Both the position numbers and the translations under genes were made by a program. The notes beneath the pieces were generated by a model, which made no database searches, had not been told where the DNA came from, and saw only the letters and a list, made by a program, of their open reading frames with translations. Of a DNA stretch of 64,000 nucleotides, positions 11,017-20,154 are shown in pieces (position 1 is the first letter of the stretch; the number at the start of each line of letters is the position of its first letter). Source of the stretch: Acidimicrobiaceae bacterium (GTDB lineage Bacteria > Actinomycetota > Acidimicrobiia > Acidimicrobiales > Acidimicrobiaceae); the NCBI GenBank assembly GCA_013044385.1, contig JABEUN010000005.1, positions 1 through 64,000 of the forward strand, given 5' to 3'.

Positions 11017-12369
11017 GTGTTAGGAAAGCTCAACTCCCTGAAGTTCCAGATACTCTTTGTCTCCTTCGTGGTGGCAGTGGTAGGTCTACTGTCGTCATAC
11101 TTCGTCTCCCGGGCGATTGAGGCGAAATCGGTGAAGACGGAGTCGGTAAAATCCATGAAGGTGCTCGCTGGGGTAGCGGCTGAATCGGTCTCGGCAACCA
11201 AAGACTTTACGCAACTAATGACGCTTAAGACGCTCAATCCGGATGTCAACTTCGTGGTATTACAGAATGGCAAGAAGGTCTTTGCATCCATAAGCAACAC
11301 CTCCAAAAATGACACGGTTTCCACCTCAGCGACCGTGAAGTCGGTAACTGTGGTCGCTTCGACTGCGCTGCAAGGTGTGTCGGCGGTCTCGGCCGAAGTT
11401 ACTGCGGTCTCTGCCACCTTGGTACTTCTGATCCTCGCTGCTGGATTCGCAATGAGTTCTCTTCTGACCAAGGCACTCAAAGAGCCAATCAACGATGCCG
11501 TAATAGCGGCGGAGCGCATTGCTGCCGGAGATCTCTCAGCAAGGATGAGTTTCGAAGGACCCGATGAACTCGCTAAGTTTGCCCAGGCATTTGACTACAT
11601 GGCAGAAAGACTCGAGGAGTCCGACGCCTCCCAGCGGAGATTCCTCTCTGACCTCGCACACGAGATCGCCACTCCGCTCAATGCGGTCTCAGGGTTCGCA
11701 GTAGCCCTCACAGACGGCACTATTACCGAATCCGAATCTCAGCTTGAGGCAGCCTGGATCATAAAGGCCGAGACCGAGCGACTCCACAACCTGCTACAAG
11801 ATATGAGGAACCTCGACGCACTGGACCTCTACAGCGATGGTCAGCACATGGCGATTGACGTGGAGACATTCCTCGGTGACTTCTCCAAGCGGTTTGGTCC
11901 CCAACTCCGCCAGAAGTCGATCAGCGTCACCATCCAATCCTCGAAGGCGAAAGTTGTCGTGGACAGAAAGCTTCTCGGTATGGTCATTGAGAACTTCCTG
12001 ACCAATGCGATCAGGTATGTCGACCCAGGCGGAGCCATCGTGCTACACGCCACAGAACATGGACATCAGGACCTCGCAATAGGTGTGAAGGACAACGGGA
12101 TCGGGATCTCAGCGGATCACATCCACCACATATTTGACAGGTTGTACCGTGTTGACGAGGCTAGGACAAGAGAGAGCGGCGGTTCGGGTCTCGGCCTGGC
12201 GATTGCCCACAGCGCTGCGCTCTCGCTCGGAGGAAGGATCGAGGTGACGTCTTCGCAGGGTAATGGCTCCGACTTTGTACTGATTCTGCCCCGTAAACCG
12301 AGGATTCGCACCAACCGCAGGGTTGCTGGAAGGATCACGCCGCCGACAACGTTACCAAGCCCCAATTGA
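11017..12369 (+). CDS. membrane sensor histidine kinase (HAMP-HisKA-HATPase)
   Basis: This is the sensor partner of the regulator just upstream. Two membrane helices (about 10-31 and 131-150) flank a small extracytoplasmic domain of about 95 residues, rich in Ser, Thr, Val and Lys. A HAMP domain follows (about 150-203), then HisKA with the phospho-acceptor His215 in LAHEIATPLN (most kinases have HELRTPL). The ATPase domain has NFLTNAIRY (N box), DNGIGIS (G1) and GGSGLGLAI (G2). It starts with GTG directly after the regulator stop. The sensor domain gives no hint of the signal. Confidence 0.95.
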   Translation: MLGKLNSLKFQILFVSFVVAVVGLLSSYFVSRAIEAKSVKTESVKSMKVLAGVAAESVSATKDFTQLMTLKTLNPDVNFVVLQNGKKVFASISNTSKNDTVSTSATVKSVTVVASTALQGVSAVSAEVTAVSATLVLLILAAGFAMSSLLTKALKEPINDAVIAAERIAAGDLSARMSFEGPDELAKFAQAFDYMAERLEESDASQRRFLSDLAHEIATPLNAVSGFAVALTDGTITESESQLEAAWIIKAETERLHNLLQDMRNLDALDLYSDGQHMAIDVETFLGDFSKRFGPQLRQKSISVTIQSSKAKVVVDRKLLGMVIENFLTNAIRYVDPGGAIVLHATEHGHQDLAIGVKDNGIGISADHIHHIFDRLYRVDEARTRESGGSGLGLAIAHSAALSLGGRIEVTSSQGNGSDFVLILPRKPRIRTNRRVAGRITPPTTLPSPN

Positions 12370-12486
12370 CAGTTGGGCATTGTTACGCACCTTCTCGCCC
12401 CGTATGATCAGCCGATACCTCGGTTTACGGAACAGCTTCGCACGACCAATCACGTCCAACCGTCAGCTACGTACTAGGTTGGAACC

Positions 12487-13125
12487 ATGGCTATTTTCCC
12501 TGAAAACCTTGCCGAGCTGGCGAGGGGTACAAAGGGGTTCATGCCGACCAAAGAGGGTCTGGCCCTTTTCGACCTCGCTAGTGCAATACCATCCACCCTT
12601 TCCGGCCCGATTGTCGAGATAGGAAGCTACTGCGGACTGTCGACGATCTACCTCGGTGAAGCAGCACGTCAGACTGGCAGAAGTATGCTAACCGTCGATC
12701 ACCACCGCGGTTCGGAGGAGATGCACCCGCCATCTCCATACTTCGATCAGAGCGTGATTGACCCGGTCACTAAACGAGTCGACACCCTTCCGTTCCTCAG
12801 GCGCACGCTCGAACTCTCTGAACTGGAGAGTGTAGTTACCGTAGCGATTGGAGATTCGGCAGTCGTTGCTGGTCTAGTAGCCGATCCGATTGCCTGCCTA
12901 TTCATCGATGGAGGACACGGAGCGCTCCAGGAGTGGGTCGATTATGCAAGCTGGGCAGACAAGATCACAGTCGGCGGTCTACTCCTGATCCACGACGTCT
13001 TCGAAGATGAAAAAGATGGAGGAAGGCCACCGTTCGAGATCTACACTGCTGCTGTCGCATCCAAGCAGTTCGCAACGTTCACAAAGGACATGGGTTCGCT
13101 CAGGGCACTTAGACGAGTGAGTTGA
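12487..13125 (+). CDS. class I SAM-dependent methyltransferase (Methyltransf_24 type)
   Basis: The 212-residue protein has a Rossmann methyltransferase fold: IVEIGSYCGLST binds SAM, LTVDHH ends strand 2, and FIDGGHGALQEW followed by LLLIHDVFE is the pattern of the Methyltransf_24/cephalosporin-hydroxylase-like group. Members often methylate sugars or secondary metabolites; the substrate here is unknown. It starts at ATG 12487 and ends base-to-base against the convergent toroid protein gene (stop at 13123-13125, next gene stop at 13126-13128). Its position opposite a glycosyltransferase/methyltransferase operon suggests a shared product. Confidence 0.8.
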   Translation: MAIFPENLAELARGTKGFMPTKEGLALFDLASAIPSTLSGPIVEIGSYCGLSTIYLGEAARQTGRSMLTVDHHRGSEEMHPPSPYFDQSVIDPVTKRVDTLPFLRRTLELSELESVVTVAIGDSAVVAGLVADPIACLFIDGGHGALQEWVDYASWADKITVGGLLLIHDVFEDEKDGGRPPFEIYTAAVASKQFATFTKDMGSLRALRRVS

Positions 13126-14187
13126 CTACTCCGATGACCTGGAACAAATAGACCCAATCGCATCTGCAAGTGAGCAGCTCAGGCCAGATGTGAGGATGGC
13201 ATCGGCAATCAATACAGCCGCAGCCGTATAGCTCGATCGCTCATGACCTGGGAAGGTCCGGCCCGACTCATATGCGAATCCAGTGAAGTAAGACCCGTCG
13301 GAATCCCTGTAGCGTTGGGTAAGTGCTAGCAGACTTCTCGCCTGAATAGGAGAGGAGTTCAGCGCCAAGGCGGCTGCCATCTCAGATGTCTCTGCGGCAG
13401 TAGTCCATGCAGAACTAGACACACAAAGCACTCCCCACCCCGGAACGACCCTTACCGGGAGCATCCCCCGCAGCCTTGCACGAGCATCCGATGGTTCAAG
13501 GGCGCCTACTAACGAAGGGTAGTATCCATCCATTGCCCAATCTGATTTGTCCTCGAATAGAGAGGCATTCCCCAGGCAGGAACGAATGGCGATCGCGAGT
13601 CTGTCACGGGCCTGCGCCCAGTGTCGCGTCCTGACGCCTAGCATCTCACCGGCTATGACTGCAGCATCCAGTGATGAAAATATGGAAGAACAGCCCGTCA
13701 GAAGGGAACTCCCATAGACGTACCCTCCCGGATCAACAGCCCACGGAAAGGCTCCCGAGGGGAGTTGAAATTCCACAACAAAATCGACAGCCGCAGCTAT
13801 AGAAGGCCAAAGCTCTAGGGCGGTGTTCTGATCCATTCCCGCTGAGAGACACGCTAGAAAACCCATAGCAACGTAAGCACAGGTGTTCAGATCCCTCCGC
13901 GGCTCCTCGACTCCGATAGTAAGAAAGTACTGACAGAGAGAGCCATCTTTGTTCTGTACGCCGCAAAGCCACCTAAGTCCCGCTACTGCGGCTTCCAACT
14001 CACCTTTCATCGCGAGAGCAATGAGGGCCTCAGTGTGGTTCCAAGGGTCGGCATGGCCACCCTCGAACCAGGGGATCATGCCCGTATCAAGCTGGAGGTT
14101 ACAGAGGTAGCTGACCGTCAATTTGATCTCATCGGAACTTAGAAACCCTTCACTCCCGGCCTGAAATTCAGAGAGTGTCTGACTCAT
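13126..14187 (-). CDS. alpha/alpha-toroid (prenyltransferase/squalene cyclase-like) protein
   Basis: The 353 residues are built of repeated helices with QW-like motifs: LQLDTGMIPW near the N-terminus, VQNKDGSLCQYF at about 95, FQLPSGAFPW at about 155 and a final DSDGSYFTGF. This matches the alpha/alpha toroid shared by squalene/hopene cyclases and protein prenyltransferases. I see no DxDD catalytic motif and no prenyltransferase zinc site, so terpene cyclisation is not supported; it could bind or trim an isoprenoid or glycan. It overlaps the upstream methyltransferase by 4 bases (ATGA) and is the last gene of a coupled three-gene operon. No signal peptide is evident. Confidence 0.75.
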   Translation of the reverse strand: MSQTLSEFQAGSEGFLSSDEIKLTVSYLCNLQLDTGMIPWFEGGHADPWNHTEALIALAMKGELEAAVAGLRWLCGVQNKDGSLCQYFLTIGVEEPRRDLNTCAYVAMGFLACLSAGMDQNTALELWPSIAAAVDFVVEFQLPSGAFPWAVDPGGYVYGSSLLTGCSSIFSSLDAAVIAGEMLGVRTRHWAQARDRLAIAIRSCLGNASLFEDKSDWAMDGYYPSLVGALEPSDARARLRGMLPVRVVPGWGVLCVSSSAWTTAAETSEMAAALALNSSPIQARSLLALTQRYRDSDGSYFTGFAYESGRTFPGHERSSYTAAAVLIADAILTSGLSCSLADAIGSICSRSSE

Positions 14188-14915
14188 CCCAACCTGCCTT
14201 TTTCGTAAGGCTTCTGGGCGAATATGACTTGAGACTTTCCAAGTATCGGGTTGGCCAGACGCTCAAGGCGCCTCAGCCATGGAATCGGGGTGAACATGTC
14301 CTTCACCAAAAGTTCTTCGAAGCGATTGACAAGCGGATTGTCCTTTGTGTTGACCCCTGCCAAGCACTTCAGCCACCAGTAGGGGCTATGGATTGAGTGG
14401 ACTTTATCGAAGCCCAAGATTGTGAATCCGGCTCGCTCGACCAACTCTTTCAGCTCCATCCGGGTAAAGATACGTATGTGGCCGCCCTTTGCAGAGTGAT
14501 ACTCTTTCGAAATTCCCCAATTGACAAACTCTGGGAGGAAGCTCGGTACGGTCACAGCAAGGTTGCCCCCGGGTCGAAGTGTTCGACAGAGCTCGGAGAG
14601 AACCTTGGACTCTTCATCCAGGTGCTCGAGTACCTCAGCGCATATTGCGCCGTCGAAGACGCCATCATCGAACGGGAGGTTTCTTGCATCGGCGCTCAGG
14701 GTCGAAATAGCCGGCAGCTTGGCAAATTCGATTGACTTGCTGAGCTCATCTGAGTACCGGCTAATACCTCTCAGGTCGACGAGATCCAGATCAACGGCGA
14801 CGGATCTGATGCCACGCCGCATCGCCTCGAAACTATGTCTTCCCCCGCCCGCCCCCAGATCCAAAAGAAGGTCGCCCTCCTCGAGGTCCATTCGGTCGAA
14901 GTCTGCCGTAATCAC
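14184..14915 (-). CDS. class I SAM-dependent methyltransferase
   Basis: This methyltransferase has 243 residues. Motif I is LLLDLGAGGGRHSFEA (residues 18-33), followed by VAVDLD, LPFDDGVFDGAICAEVLEHL and LRPGGNLAVTVPSF, a Methyltransf_11-type core. The C-terminal third (RIFTRMELKELVERAGF, then a hydrophobic stretch YWWLKCLAG) may contact a lipid-linked substrate. It is the middle gene of a coupled operon, overlapping the glycosyltransferase by 4 bases upstream and the toroid gene by 4 bases downstream. The substrate is unknown; a lipid-linked or secreted glycan is inferred from neighbours only. Confidence 0.85.
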   Translation of the reverse strand: MITADFDRMDLEEGDLLLDLGAGGGRHSFEAMRRGIRSVAVDLDLVDLRGISRYSDELSKSIEFAKLPAISTLSADARNLPFDDGVFDGAICAEVLEHLDEESKVLSELCRTLRPGGNLAVTVPSFLPEFVNWGISKEYHSAKGGHIRIFTRMELKELVERAGFTILGFDKVHSIHSPYWWLKCLAGVNTKDNPLVNRFEELLVKDMFTPIPWLRRLERLANPILGKSQVIFAQKPYEKGRLG

Positions 14916-16264
14916 AGGTCCGCTGCCTTTGCATCTACGACGCCGAAATCCGAATCCACACTAATAGCTGAATGCTGGGGTGACCCGTCTAGTGCCTCGA
15001 GATACCTATCGACGGTTCCTAGGGCGGCTGCGCGCCAAGAGAAGCGTGACCTAGCCCTAATGATCGCCCTATGGGCCATACGTTCGGCAGACTCAGGCCC
15101 ATGAAGTAAGTCTGAAACAGCTGAGGCAAGGGCTCTGGCGTCTCCAGCCCTGACCACTCGCGCGCAGTCGCCATCCGCACCGGCGACTTCCGGAAGCGCT
15201 CCGCCATCTGACACCACCAGCGGAGCGCCACACGCCATCGCCTCAATAGTGGGCAGGCTGAAGCCTTCGTAAAGTGAAGGCACCACGGCCACCGATGCGG
15301 AGCTGTAAAGCCTGACCATCTCATCCTGGGTAACCTTCCCCAAGAACTCCACATATGGCGACAGGCCCAATCTCTCGACGCTACGTTGCACAGGAGAGTC
15401 GTCGCGTCTCTGCCCCATGATCTTTAAAACGATCGGCCGCTCACCTCCGGCCACGAGCATCTGCATCGCCTCAACTAGGACCGCCAGGCCCTTAAGTGGC
15501 ACGTCGGCCGACGCTGTAGTGACGATCAGGCCGGGCTGCCTGGCCTGATCCGGGATAGGACGGAAAGTGGTGGGGTCTACCCCTACTGGAACTACCCGCA
15601 TCTTGTTTCGCCCGATGCCCATCTCGCGCGAGATGTCCCTGGCGGAAGTGTCCGACACGGTGATTATGTGGTCAAGTCGATTGGCCACCTTGGTCTGCAT
15701 CCTCACGAATCCGTAGAATCGAGTCACCCCAAACTGTTCTTTGAAACCATCGGCGTGGTCGAGGCCAAGTTTCTTGTCAACTGTTATGGGGTGATGGATC
15801 GAAGCTACGACGGGCCAGCCCTGAGCTTGGAGTCTGAGGATTGACCAAGAGAGGCTCTGGTTGTCGTGAAGTATGTCGAACTCGGGCCGCCTATTCGACA
15901 AGAGAGAATAAAGCCGCTTCCCGAAAATCCTCGGTTCGGGGAAGCCGCCTGTGCACATTATCGCGAACTCCATAAGATCCCAGGAGTTCCTGAACTCGCG
16001 CAATTTTGGGATCCGGAATGGGTCATCCGGTCGGTAAAGGTCAAGGGAGGGTACTTCGGTGAGGCGAATCGAAAAATCGACCTCCGGGTATGGCTGACCG
16101 GAGAACACTTCGACATGGTGTCCGAGACTCTGCAGTTCTCTACTCAGGTATTTCGTATAAACACCCTGACCACCAGAGGTCGGATTTCCTCGATAGACAC
16201 TGAATGCAACCCTCAGTGGGCAACTTCCCGAAAGTTGAGCTTCACGTAACTCAGAATCAGACAC
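14912..16264 (-). CDS. GT4-family glycosyltransferase
   Basis: The enzyme is a retaining GT-B glycosyltransferase. The N-terminal domain opens with LRVAFSVYRGNPTSGGQGVYTKYL; the C-terminal nucleotide-sugar domain has the EX7E pattern in EGFSLPTIEAMACG and VVSDGGALPEV. The likely start is GTG at 16264 (MSDSELREAQ), overlapping the Nramp stop by 8 bases behind a GGGTGG site. A frame extending up to 16315 would overlap the carrier gene by 59 bases and is less likely. It is the first gene of the three-gene toroid operon and may be read through from the cation-transport genes. Confidence 0.9.
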   Translation of the reverse strand: MSDSELREAQLSGSCPLRVAFSVYRGNPTSGGQGVYTKYLSRELQSLGHHVEVFSGQPYPEVDFSIRLTEVPSLDLYRPDDPFRIPKLREFRNSWDLMEFAIMCTGGFPEPRIFGKRLYSLLSNRRPEFDILHDNQSLSWSILRLQAQGWPVVASIHHPITVDKKLGLDHADGFKEQFGVTRFYGFVRMQTKVANRLDHIITVSDTSARDISREMGIGRNKMRVVPVGVDPTTFRPIPDQARQPGLIVTTASADVPLKGLAVLVEAMQMLVAGGERPIVLKIMGQRRDDSPVQRSVERLGLSPYVEFLGKVTQDEMVRLYSSASVAVVPSLYEGFSLPTIEAMACGAPLVVSDGGALPEVAGADGDCARVVRAGDARALASAVSDLLHGPESAERMAHRAIIRARSRFSWRAAALGTVDRYLEALDGSPQHSAISVDSDFGVVDAKAADL

Positions 16265-17603
16265 CAAACCACCCAAGCACCGTCTGTATGACCAACAATG
16301 CTGAGAGGCTACCAATTAGTAACACCACGGCCAGCGCAATCTTTCTAAATATGGGACCATTTACATACTTGCCGAGCACTGCTTTTCTGTTGGCGAGCAC
16401 GAGTATGAACGCGAGGATCACTGGCGTGAGTATCCCCTGGATCACCTGGGTCCCTATCAGCAGGTTGATCAGATTGACCGGCAGAAGGCTTACCAGGGCC
16501 CCAAAGACCACCTGAGCAGTGAAGAGACCCAGAAATAACGGCGCCTCTCTGTACTTTCGTGAGACCGATCTCTCTACTCCCAGAGTCTCAGCCACCACAT
16601 AGGAGGTCGACAAGGGGACCACAGCACCTGCTAGTGCAGAAGCACCAAGTAGACCGAGCCCAAACAGGATCTCTGCGCCGCTCCCCGCCACGGGCTTAAG
16701 TGCCCGAGCCGCCTGTGCGGCCGAGGTCAAAGGTCCCGAACCACCGATCGTCGCTGCGGTGGCGATGATTATGAACATAGAAATCAGGTCTGCGAATATG
16801 GCACCGCCAACCGCGTCGATCCGCTCAAGCGGATACTCATCCGGCCCTATTCCCCTATCCACCACTCCTGCTGCACCGTACAGCTGCATATACGGCGAGA
16901 TAGTAGTTCCGATCAGTGCAACCCCGAGAAAGACGAAGTCCTTGGTGTAGACGAAGTGCGGAGTAATCGTCTGCACAAGTACGAGATGCCAATTCGGATT
17001 CCCGAGGATGGCGGCTATCGGGTAGGCAAAAAACGCCAGCGATAGCACTAGAAAGATGCGCTCAGCGTATCGATAGCTCCCGAAAAGCACCAAACCCCAT
17101 ATGACCAAAGCGGCGAGGGGAACCGAGATGTATCTGGACACACCGAACAATCCGAATGCTGCGCCTATGCCCGCAAACTCGGAGACGACTAGGCCAACGT
17201 TGGAAAGTAACAAGCAGACCATCGCAAGTCCGGTGAGACGAATCGAGAACTCTTCTCTGATCAAGGAACCCAGGCCCTTGCCGGTGATCGCTCCCAGGCG
17301 AGCAGCCATCTCCTGCATCACCACTAGCCCCACAGTTACAAGGACCATGAAGAAAAGTGTTCTATACCCGTACTGGGAGCCAGCAGAGGCATAGGTGGCG
17401 ACACCCCCGGCGTCATTCCCCGCATTTGCAGCAATAAGTCCAGGTCCAGCGGCTGCTAGGTAGACGAGAAACCTTCTACGACTTCTGACCTTGGGTTTCC
17501 CCTTGGCCCCGCTCGCTTCTCCAACGCTGACCGGTTTCGAAGCCTTTGCAGCCGCTCTTGTGGAGCGCAGATTTCTCAACTGTGTGACCTTCGACCTCTC
17601 CAT
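16257..17603 (-). CDS. Nramp-related divalent cation transporter with altered metal site
   Basis: This polytopic membrane protein (about 11 helices, 448 residues) has the LeuT-like Nramp fold. In helix 1 the canonical DPGN is replaced by DAGG (context GNDAGGVATYASAGSQYGY), and in helix 6 the canonical MPH is replaced by SPY (GTTISPYMQLYG). Loss of the binding-site Met and Asn is what I recall for Nramp-related Mg2+ transporters (NRMT), so Mg2+ is a better guess than Mn2+/Fe2+; this is inference. The chosen start, ATG at 17603, is 14 bases past the stop of the MgtE-N/CBS gene. An in-frame extension to 17720 would overlap that gene by 103 bases and begins with a non-family, basic stretch. Confidence 0.85.
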   Translation of the reverse strand: MERSKVTQLRNLRSTRAAAKASKPVSVGEASGAKGKPKVRSRRRFLVYLAAAGPGLIAANAGNDAGGVATYASAGSQYGYRTLFFMVLVTVGLVVMQEMAARLGAITGKGLGSLIREEFSIRLTGLAMVCLLLSNVGLVVSEFAGIGAAFGLFGVSRYISVPLAALVIWGLVLFGSYRYAERIFLVLSLAFFAYPIAAILGNPNWHLVLVQTITPHFVYTKDFVFLGVALIGTTISPYMQLYGAAGVVDRGIGPDEYPLERIDAVGGAIFADLISMFIIIATAATIGGSGPLTSAAQAARALKPVAGSGAEILFGLGLLGASALAGAVVPLSTSYVVAETLGVERSVSRKYREAPLFLGLFTAQVVFGALVSLLPVNLINLLIGTQVIQGILTPVILAFILVLANRKAVLGKYVNGPIFRKIALAVVLLIGSLSALLVIQTVLGWFGV

Positions 17604-17617
17604 CTGTGACCCAACTC

Positions 17618-18949
17618 CTAACGAAGCAGTCTCGGGAACACCGACCGACCTCTGTCCGGAAGGAGCGCCTCCACGACATCGTCGGCGAGGATACGTCCAA
17701 GAGGAATGCCAGCTGCACACACTAGAATCGAGGCTCTGCGAGACTCCATGAGCATCTGGGCGACCTCCAAGAGTGAAGCGTCAGGCTCAACAAATCCATT
17801 CGCATCATCGTCTCCAAGAAGTTCTCCTAGGGTCTGGTCGTCAGTCGCCACCAGGATCTCGAAAAGGGCAAGATCGCCGAGGAGGGCACCCGATTCATCG
17901 ACCACCACGACACCATCAACGTCGGAGCCATGATCTCCGACCTCTTTGAGCCTCTCACGCACCACTGCGACAGTCTCGCTAACCGAACCCCGGACCAAAA
18001 GGGTCGTCATGGCACCCCCCGCCGTGTCCTCTTCGAAGCTAAGTAAGGCATTCAGTTGGTCCGACTTGTCCCTATCCATGCGGGCCAACAAACCTTCCCT
18101 CTCACTATCATCTAGATCTCGCAGTGCGTCGACGGCCTCGTCCGGCTCCATCTGTGCCACGATTTCGGCCGCCATCTCAGGCTCTGACTGGCGGAGCAGT
18201 GTCTCAAGCTCATCTGCCTCCATCTCCTCCAGCGCGTCTGCGGCGATATCGGTGTCGAGAACTTCGAGGAGGCTCTGCCTTTCGGCCCTTCCAAGATTCT
18301 CAAGCAAGTCAGCAAGATCGGCCGGCCTAAGCCGCTCGATCCCACCCGAACTGTCGCGCAACTTCAAGTCTCGTCCGACCCCATCAAAAGGAGCGATCGA
18401 TGCCCAGTCAACGACACTCTCGGGTGTGGGTCTGATCCTAAAACGGGCGGGGCCAATCCTTCTCAGCAGCGATGAGAAGGAGATATCCACTCCAACTAGC
18501 CGGACTCGCCCGAGCACTCTAGCCAGGTATAAGTCGGCCGCCCGGATCACCTTGATACCGTCAACGTCAACTAGCTGATGGTCGAGAACATCCCTTGCTA
18601 GCAGCACTTCGCCCTTGCGGCGCTTAAAGTCGCGCAGGTCGACCTTCGACTTCTTGAGCTCGATCCGATTCGGCTCGATCGTAGCGACCCTTTCAAAGTC
18701 CAAAAAGGTGAGTCGCCTTCCGACTTTGACAACGACGCCGGTCACCGGTGGGTAGTCCGAATCCTTCGACCAACGGGCGACGAAGTCGACGAGGGACCCT
18801 ATCTCGGCACCGTTCTGTATGTAGACCGGCCTACCAATCAGACCAGCGACTGAGATAATCGACTCCCGCACCGAGCGTATCGACGTGACGCGCTGACTTC
18901 GAGATCGGGAAAACGGCCTGTGTATCAGTAGATTGGGCGCCTTTGCCAA
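17618..18949 (-). CDS. soluble MgtE-N / CBS-domain protein with PRC-barrel-like N-terminus
   Basis: This protein lacks the MgtE membrane channel but has its cytosolic sensory parts. The first half contains PRC-barrel-like beta segments (IGRPVYIQNGAEIGSLVDF; LLARDVLDHQLVDVDGIKV). An MgtE-N helical domain follows (LRPADLADLLENLGRAERQ to about residue 300), then a CBS pair (TAGGAMTTLLV to the end). In MgtE these domains sense Mg2+. The best start is TTG at 18949, 8 bases after a GGAGGAGGG site; an upstream GTG at 18985 is less likely. It sits directly before the Nramp-like carrier, suggesting it regulates that carrier in response to Mg2+ or another cation. Confidence 0.85.
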   Translation of the reverse strand: MAKAPNLLIHRPFSRSRSQRVTSIRSVRESIISVAGLIGRPVYIQNGAEIGSLVDFVARWSKDSDYPPVTGVVVKVGRRLTFLDFERVATIEPNRIELKKSKVDLRDFKRRKGEVLLARDVLDHQLVDVDGIKVIRAADLYLARVLGRVRLVGVDISFSSLLRRIGPARFRIRPTPESVVDWASIAPFDGVGRDLKLRDSSGGIERLRPADLADLLENLGRAERQSLLEVLDTDIAADALEEMEADELETLLRQSEPEMAAEIVAQMEPDEAVDALRDLDDSEREGLLARMDRDKSDQLNALLSFEEDTAGGAMTTLLVRGSVSETVAVVRERLKEVGDHGSDVDGVVVVDESGALLGDLALFEILVATDDQTLGELLGDDDANGFVEPDASLLEVAQMLMESRRASILVCAAGIPLGRILADDVVEALLPDRGRSVFPRLLR

Positions 18950-19266
18950 CGGACCCTCCTCCGAACTAACGGGAAGGCTCCGCACGCCTGCTCGACTACG
19001 TCGTTACTCAGAAAGCGACGACTGAACCATACAGGGCACTGGAGCATTCCGAATCATTATGCGACTTTCTCTTACCTGAAGTGAGGTACTCGGGGGTTCA
19101 TCGAGATTCAAAGGGCACCTCCCCTTGTTGGCTAGATCGGAAGACAAAAAACCGGCTCAGGCCGACTAACCCGTACAGGTGCAGCATAAACCGTATGTAA
19201 AGATAGCAGACCGATGTCCGCTCGATCACTGGAATCAGTTCAACGATCCAGAGGGATGGTCCTTGT
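18950..19266. other. 317-base intergenic region upstream of the MgtE-N gene
   Basis: This stretch should hold the promoter of the cation-transport operon on the minus strand and the end of the methyltransferase gene. I looked for an M-box-like Mg2+ riboswitch and could not recognise its conserved sequence blocks. A weak inverted repeat (TACCT/AGGTA) lies near 19074-19090. Nothing else is supported. Confidence 0.3.
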
Positions 19267-19974
19267 TCAGCTGCAGCGGCCCACGATGACAGCTGCTTCG
19301 TTCACAACCGGTGTAATCGATATGTCCAAGAGGCCGGCTCCCTCAAATATCCTCGTCCACGCAGCCTGCGATATCGGCTTCTCCTGCAGTCGGAAGATGA
19401 AACGACCTGCATTCTTCGCTATCCGCCACCAGCCAGGGGGGCCCATCTTGAGGAACTGAGTCACTTTGGACTTGATGATCGCTCTATCCTCTGACGTCAT
19501 TCCACGCCCGAACATCATGTCACCGATCACGATCATTCCACCCGGCTTGAGCCACTTTGCTGCCGAACGTATCAACGCTGCCTTCTCATCGTCAGACAGG
19601 TGATGCAGAACGTAGTTTGAGACTACTAGGTCCACCGAGGCGGGCGGAAAGGACAGCTTCTGGAGCGGGGCAACCATCCCTTCCACGTTTGTTAACCCGA
19701 ATCGTTTTGACTTCTCATCGAGCAGTTCGATCATCTTCGGAGATATGTCCACGCCGACAATGCGTCCGAAACTTCCCGCTAGCGGTAGAAGAACCTGACC
19801 AGATCCGCAACCAAGGTCGACAGCAAAGTCCCTCTCTTTGGGATCACAGTGGTCAATGACGGCCGCAACTACCTGCTCTAGACCGGGATTCTCCATTGCT
19901 TCCCAGGTCTCAGCTCTCCTCGACCAGACCGTACTCTGCAACTTGAGGCCGAATTCCTTTAGCTTGTTTCCCAT
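19267..19974 (-). CDS. class I SAM-dependent methyltransferase (UbiE-like)
   Basis: This cytosolic methyltransferase has motif I AVDLGCGSGQVLLPLAG, VGVDISPKMIELL, then VVSNYVLHHLSDDEK and WLKPGGMIVIGDM, a Methyltransf_11/25 core. A basic Gly-Trp-Trp-Arg segment follows in the C-terminal half. The chosen start is ATG at 19974 (MGNKLKEFG); an in-frame stretch up to 20040 does not look family-like. There is no operon partner: the gene is divergent from the iron-type ABC operon (180 bases) and ends near the MgtE-N promoter region. The substrate is unknown. Confidence 0.82.
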   Translation of the reverse strand: MGNKLKEFGLKLQSTVWSRRAETWEAMENPGLEQVVAAVIDHCDPKERDFAVDLGCGSGQVLLPLAGSFGRIVGVDISPKMIELLDEKSKRFGLTNVEGMVAPLQKLSFPPASVDLVVSNYVLHHLSDDEKAALIRSAAKWLKPGGMIVIGDMMFGRGMTSEDRAIIKSKVTQFLKMGPPGWWRIAKNAGRFIFRLQEKPISQAAWTRIFEGAGLLDISITPVVNEAAVIVGRCS

Positions 19975-20154
19975 GGGACCAGAGTAGCGGCAGCTCCTAG
20001 AAGTAGCGGAACTTCCTTTTCGTTGGAGGACAGACGACACACGGATCGGTCAAAGCACCCCTGACTGACGTTTGGCCCATCTGTTGGCGAATGCGTAACC
20101 TGCTGTTCACCGAAAGGGCACTTCCCGTTTCCTTATCCAGACAATTCTGGGTGG

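Noticed and set aside
16265-16315. N-terminal extension of the glycosyltransferase reading frame into the Nramp gene
   Set aside because: The extra 17 residues are not family-like, and a GTG at 16264 with a normal 8-base overlap gives a better start.
17604-17720. N-terminal extension of the Nramp-like frame overlapping the MgtE-N gene by 103 bases
   Set aside because: The sequence is an antisense-like, Arg/Ser-rich stretch; ATG 17603 follows the previous stop by 14 bases.
18950-19266. Possible Mg2+ (M-box) riboswitch upstream of the MgtE-N/Nramp genes
   Set aside because: The expected conserved blocks could not be recognised; a covariance-model search would be needed to support it.
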